NCBI GenBank assembly: GCA_947584775.1
Contig: CANPWT010000028.1
Location: forward strand, 1-13,243
Source of the DNA: an uncultured Clostridia bacterium
Lineage (GTDB): Bacteria > Bacillota > Clostridia > Christensenellales > UBA1242
DNA: 13,243 nt
Reading direction: 5' to 3'
A program made the translations under genes and the position numbers. The notes below the pieces were generated by a model. That model had not been told where the DNA came from. It was given only the letters and a program-made list of their open reading frames with translations, and made no database searches. This document shows positions 11,391 to 13,243 of this stretch, piece by piece; within the stretch, counting starts at the first letter, position 1; every line of letters begins with the position of its first letter.

Positions 11391-13243
11391 TTAATTCTCT
11401 TTATCCTCATGTTCTGTTTGCTTATTTAAAGTTTCCTCATTTGGGGTTAATGTTCCATCAGTTGGAGTGGTTGTTACATCCTCATTTTCTAGGATTTCAT
11501 CCTCGGCTTCGTCATCACGTTCAACAATGGCGACGCTGACAACGCTATCGCTTGCGCTAACTTTCATCAACCTAACGCCCAGGCTAGAACGCCCAACAAG
11601 GTTAATGCTATCTGCGCTTGTTCTAATCATTACGCCGTCCGAACTAATTGCAAGTATATCATTATCTTTGCAAATTGGCCTGATTGCTACAACTTTGCCT
11701 GTTTTTTCGTTAAATGTGCCGGCCTTGATGCCCTTTCCGCGCCTATTTTGCACGCGATAATCTTCCACGTGGGTGCGTTTAGCATAGCCTTTTTCGGTTA
11801 CGGTTAAAATGTCTAACTCTGGGTTGATAAGCATAATATCTATTACGCTTTCGCCCTCTTCTAGCCTCATGCCTTTAACGCCTTGGCTGGTGCGGCCTAC
11901 AAGCCTTACAGTTTTTTCGTTAAAGCGCAAACATTTGCCGTTATCTGAGGCAACCATAAGTTCGTCATTTTCCGAAACAATTTTTGCGCCAATTAAATAA
12001 TCATTTTCGTTAAGTTTGATGGCAATTTTACCGTTTTTGCGAATGTTTTCAAACTCGCTTAACTTGGTCTTTTTAATCAGGCCATTTTTTGTTGCCATGA
12101 TTAGATATTTGTTTGGTTGTTTATCAAATTTTAAAATTGTGTTAATTTTTTCATCTGCTTCAAGTGGAAGAAGGTTAATTAACGCCCTACCTTTGTTTTG
12201 CCTGCCCGCCTCTGGAATATTGTACGCTTTAAGCACATACACTTTGCCAAGATTAGAGAAGAACATTAAATCATCATGGCTGGAAGAGACAAACATATCG
12301 GTTACAAAATCGTCCTCTTTGGTTTTGTGTGCGTTTACGCCGCGCCCGCCACGGTGTTGCGATTTATATTCTTTAACCGGCAAGCGTTTTACATAGCCTT
12401 GCGTGGTTAGGCTGATTACAACATCGTGTTTTTCAATTAAATCGCCAATATCTATGTCGTCATAATCCATTATAATTTCGCTCTTTCTTGGGGTTGGGTA
12501 TTTGGTTTTAATTTCTAACAACTCGGTTTTAATAATATCGTCTATTTTTGCTGGGTCGTTAAGGATTTCTTTTAAATGTTGTATGGTTAAGGTTAACTCG
12601 TTAAGTTCGGCATTAAGTTTTTCAACTTCCAGCCCGGTTAACCTGGACAACTTCATTTCCAAAATTGCGTTAGACTGCCTTTCAGACAATTCAAAGCGCT
12701 GTTGCAATTTTGTTTGCGCATCTAATTTATCTTCACTGCCTTTAATTATTGCTATAACTTCGTCAATATTATTTACAGCAATAACCAAGCCTTGAATTAT
12801 GTGCTCGCGCTCTTCCGCCTTGTTTAAATCAAAGCGGGTGCGCCTGGTTACGACCTCGCGTTGGAAATTTAAGTAATAAAATATCATTTCCTGCAAGTTA
12901 AGAACGCGCGGGGTGTTATCCACCAAGGCAAGCATAATTATTCCGCTAGATAGTTGCAATTGGCTTTGTTTGAATAACTGATTAAGCACAACGTGCGGAT
13001 TATAATCCTTTTTAACTTCAATAACGATGCGCATGCCGTCCCTGCCGGACTCGTCGTTGATGTTGGAAATGCCCTCTATCTTTTTATCTTTAACAAGGCT
13101 GGCAATTTGTTGAATTAGCCTTGCTTTGTTAACCTGATATGGGATTGCTGTGGCAATAATTCTAAACCTTTTGCCGTTATCAAAACTTTCTATTTCCGTT
13201 TTGGCGCGCATAACAACGCCGCCGCGACCAGTTAAATACGCCT
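11391..13243 (-). CDS. gyrA: DNA gyrase subunit A, 3' part
   Basis: About 616 C-terminal residues of the gyrase A subunit; the gene continues beyond the right edge, so the catalytic tyrosine and quinolone region are not in view. The fragment opens with AYLTGRGGVVMRAKTEIE, part of the breakage-reunion core. The long helices of the dimer-interface coiled coil follow (EAEREHIIQGLVIAVNNIDEV region), then the C-terminal beta-pinwheel that wraps DNA. The GyrA box is QHRGGRG, close to the canonical Q(R/N)RGG(R/K)G, and supports GyrA rather than ParC. Further blade motifs are seen: RTSQGVKGMRL, QNRRGKGIKAGTF and RSSLGVRLMKV. The end is a strongly acidic tail of about 45 residues, a feature known to tune supercoiling in some GyrA proteins. 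A lipoprotein gene follows on the same strand after 27 bases. Confidence 0.97.
   Translation of the reverse strand, partial: AYLTGRGGVVMRAKTEIESFDNGKRFRIIATAIPYQVNKARLIQQIASLVKDKKIEGISNINDESGRDGMRIVIEVKKDYNPHVVLNQLFKQSQLQLSSGIIMLALVDNTPRVLNLQEMIFYYLNFQREVVTRRTRFDLNKAEEREHIIQGLVIAVNNIDEVIAIIKGSEDKLDAQTKLQQRFELSERQSNAILEMKLSRLTGLEVEKLNAELNELTLTIQHLKEILNDPAKIDDIIKTELLEIKTKYPTPRKSEIIMDYDDIDIGDLIEKHDVVISLTTQGYVKRLPVKEYKSQHRGGRGVNAHKTKEDDFVTDMFVSSSHDDLMFFSNLGKVYVLKAYNIPEAGRQNKGRALINLLPLEADEKINTILKFDKQPNKYLIMATKNGLIKKTKLSEFENIRKNGKIAIKLNENDYLIGAKIVSENDELMVASDNGKCLRFNEKTVRLVGRTSQGVKGMRLEEGESVIDIMLINPELDILTVTEKGYAKRTHVEDYRVQNRRGKGIKAGTFNEKTGKVVAIRPICKDNDILAISSDGVMIRTSADSINLVGRSSLGVRLMKVSASDSVVSVAIVERDDEAEDEILENEDVTTTPTDGTLTPNEETLNKQTEHEDKEN

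Noticed and set aside
11467..12795. Several plus-strand open frames opposite gyrA
   Set aside because: Antisense shadows of gyrA, leucine/serine-rich, with no ribosome sites or promoters.

Overview
The window comes from a low-GC, Gram-positive-type bacterium, probably an uncultured anaerobic member of the Bacillota (Clostridia-like). I infer this from the strongly AT-rich intergenic DNA, the sigma-A style promoters, the mix of good Shine-Dalgarno sites with apparently leaderless genes, an NrdG activase (anaerobic dNTP synthesis), a NifU/IscU scaffold with a Clostridia-like setting, and a GyrA most like Firmicutes enzymes. TGA is used as a stop (the HD-domain gene ends in TGA), so the code looks standard. 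I cannot name a genus. Layout: (1) 1-272, the 3' end of an Fe-S scaffold gene with a terminator; (2) 393-2087, a TtcA-family tRNA thiolase and rsmG (16S rRNA m7G methyltransferase), each with its own promoter; (3) 2302-4887, minus strand: a coiled-coil protein of unknown function, prfB (release factor 2) and a small unknown protein with a long, G-rich leader; (4) 5297-5384, minus strand: tRNA-Ser(GGA) followed by stacked terminators; (5) 5590-6407, a two-TM membrane protein and a convergent DUF1653 gene; (6) 6508-8469, an HD-domain phosphohydrolase followed by mnmE (tRNA U34 modification GTPase), translationally coupled; (7) 8470-9227, a 758-bp non-coding block full of hairpins and three copies of a conserved box; (8) 9228-9839, nrdG; (9) 9928-10086, a 52-aa basic protein missed by ordinary gene-length cut-offs; (10) 10518-13243, minus strand: a lipoprotein with a C-terminal membrane anchor, downstream of the 3' two thirds of gyrA. 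Most recognised genes are translation and RNA-maintenance housekeeping (ttcA, rsmG, mnmE, prfB, tRNA-Ser) or DNA metabolism (nrdG, gyrA, HD nucleotidase). The two most unusual signals are these. First, five genes place a well-formed promoter so that the predicted +1 falls on, or one base before, the start codon (a -35, 17 bp, a -10, then 6-7 bp, then ATG), with no Shine-Dalgarno, while other genes in the window use strong Shine-Dalgarno sites. Second, the 8470-9227 block is built from repeated modules: a variable hairpin followed by a shared 19-24 nt box and a short GTGC/GCAC hairpin. It looks like a dispersed structured-repeat family or a non-coding cassette array.
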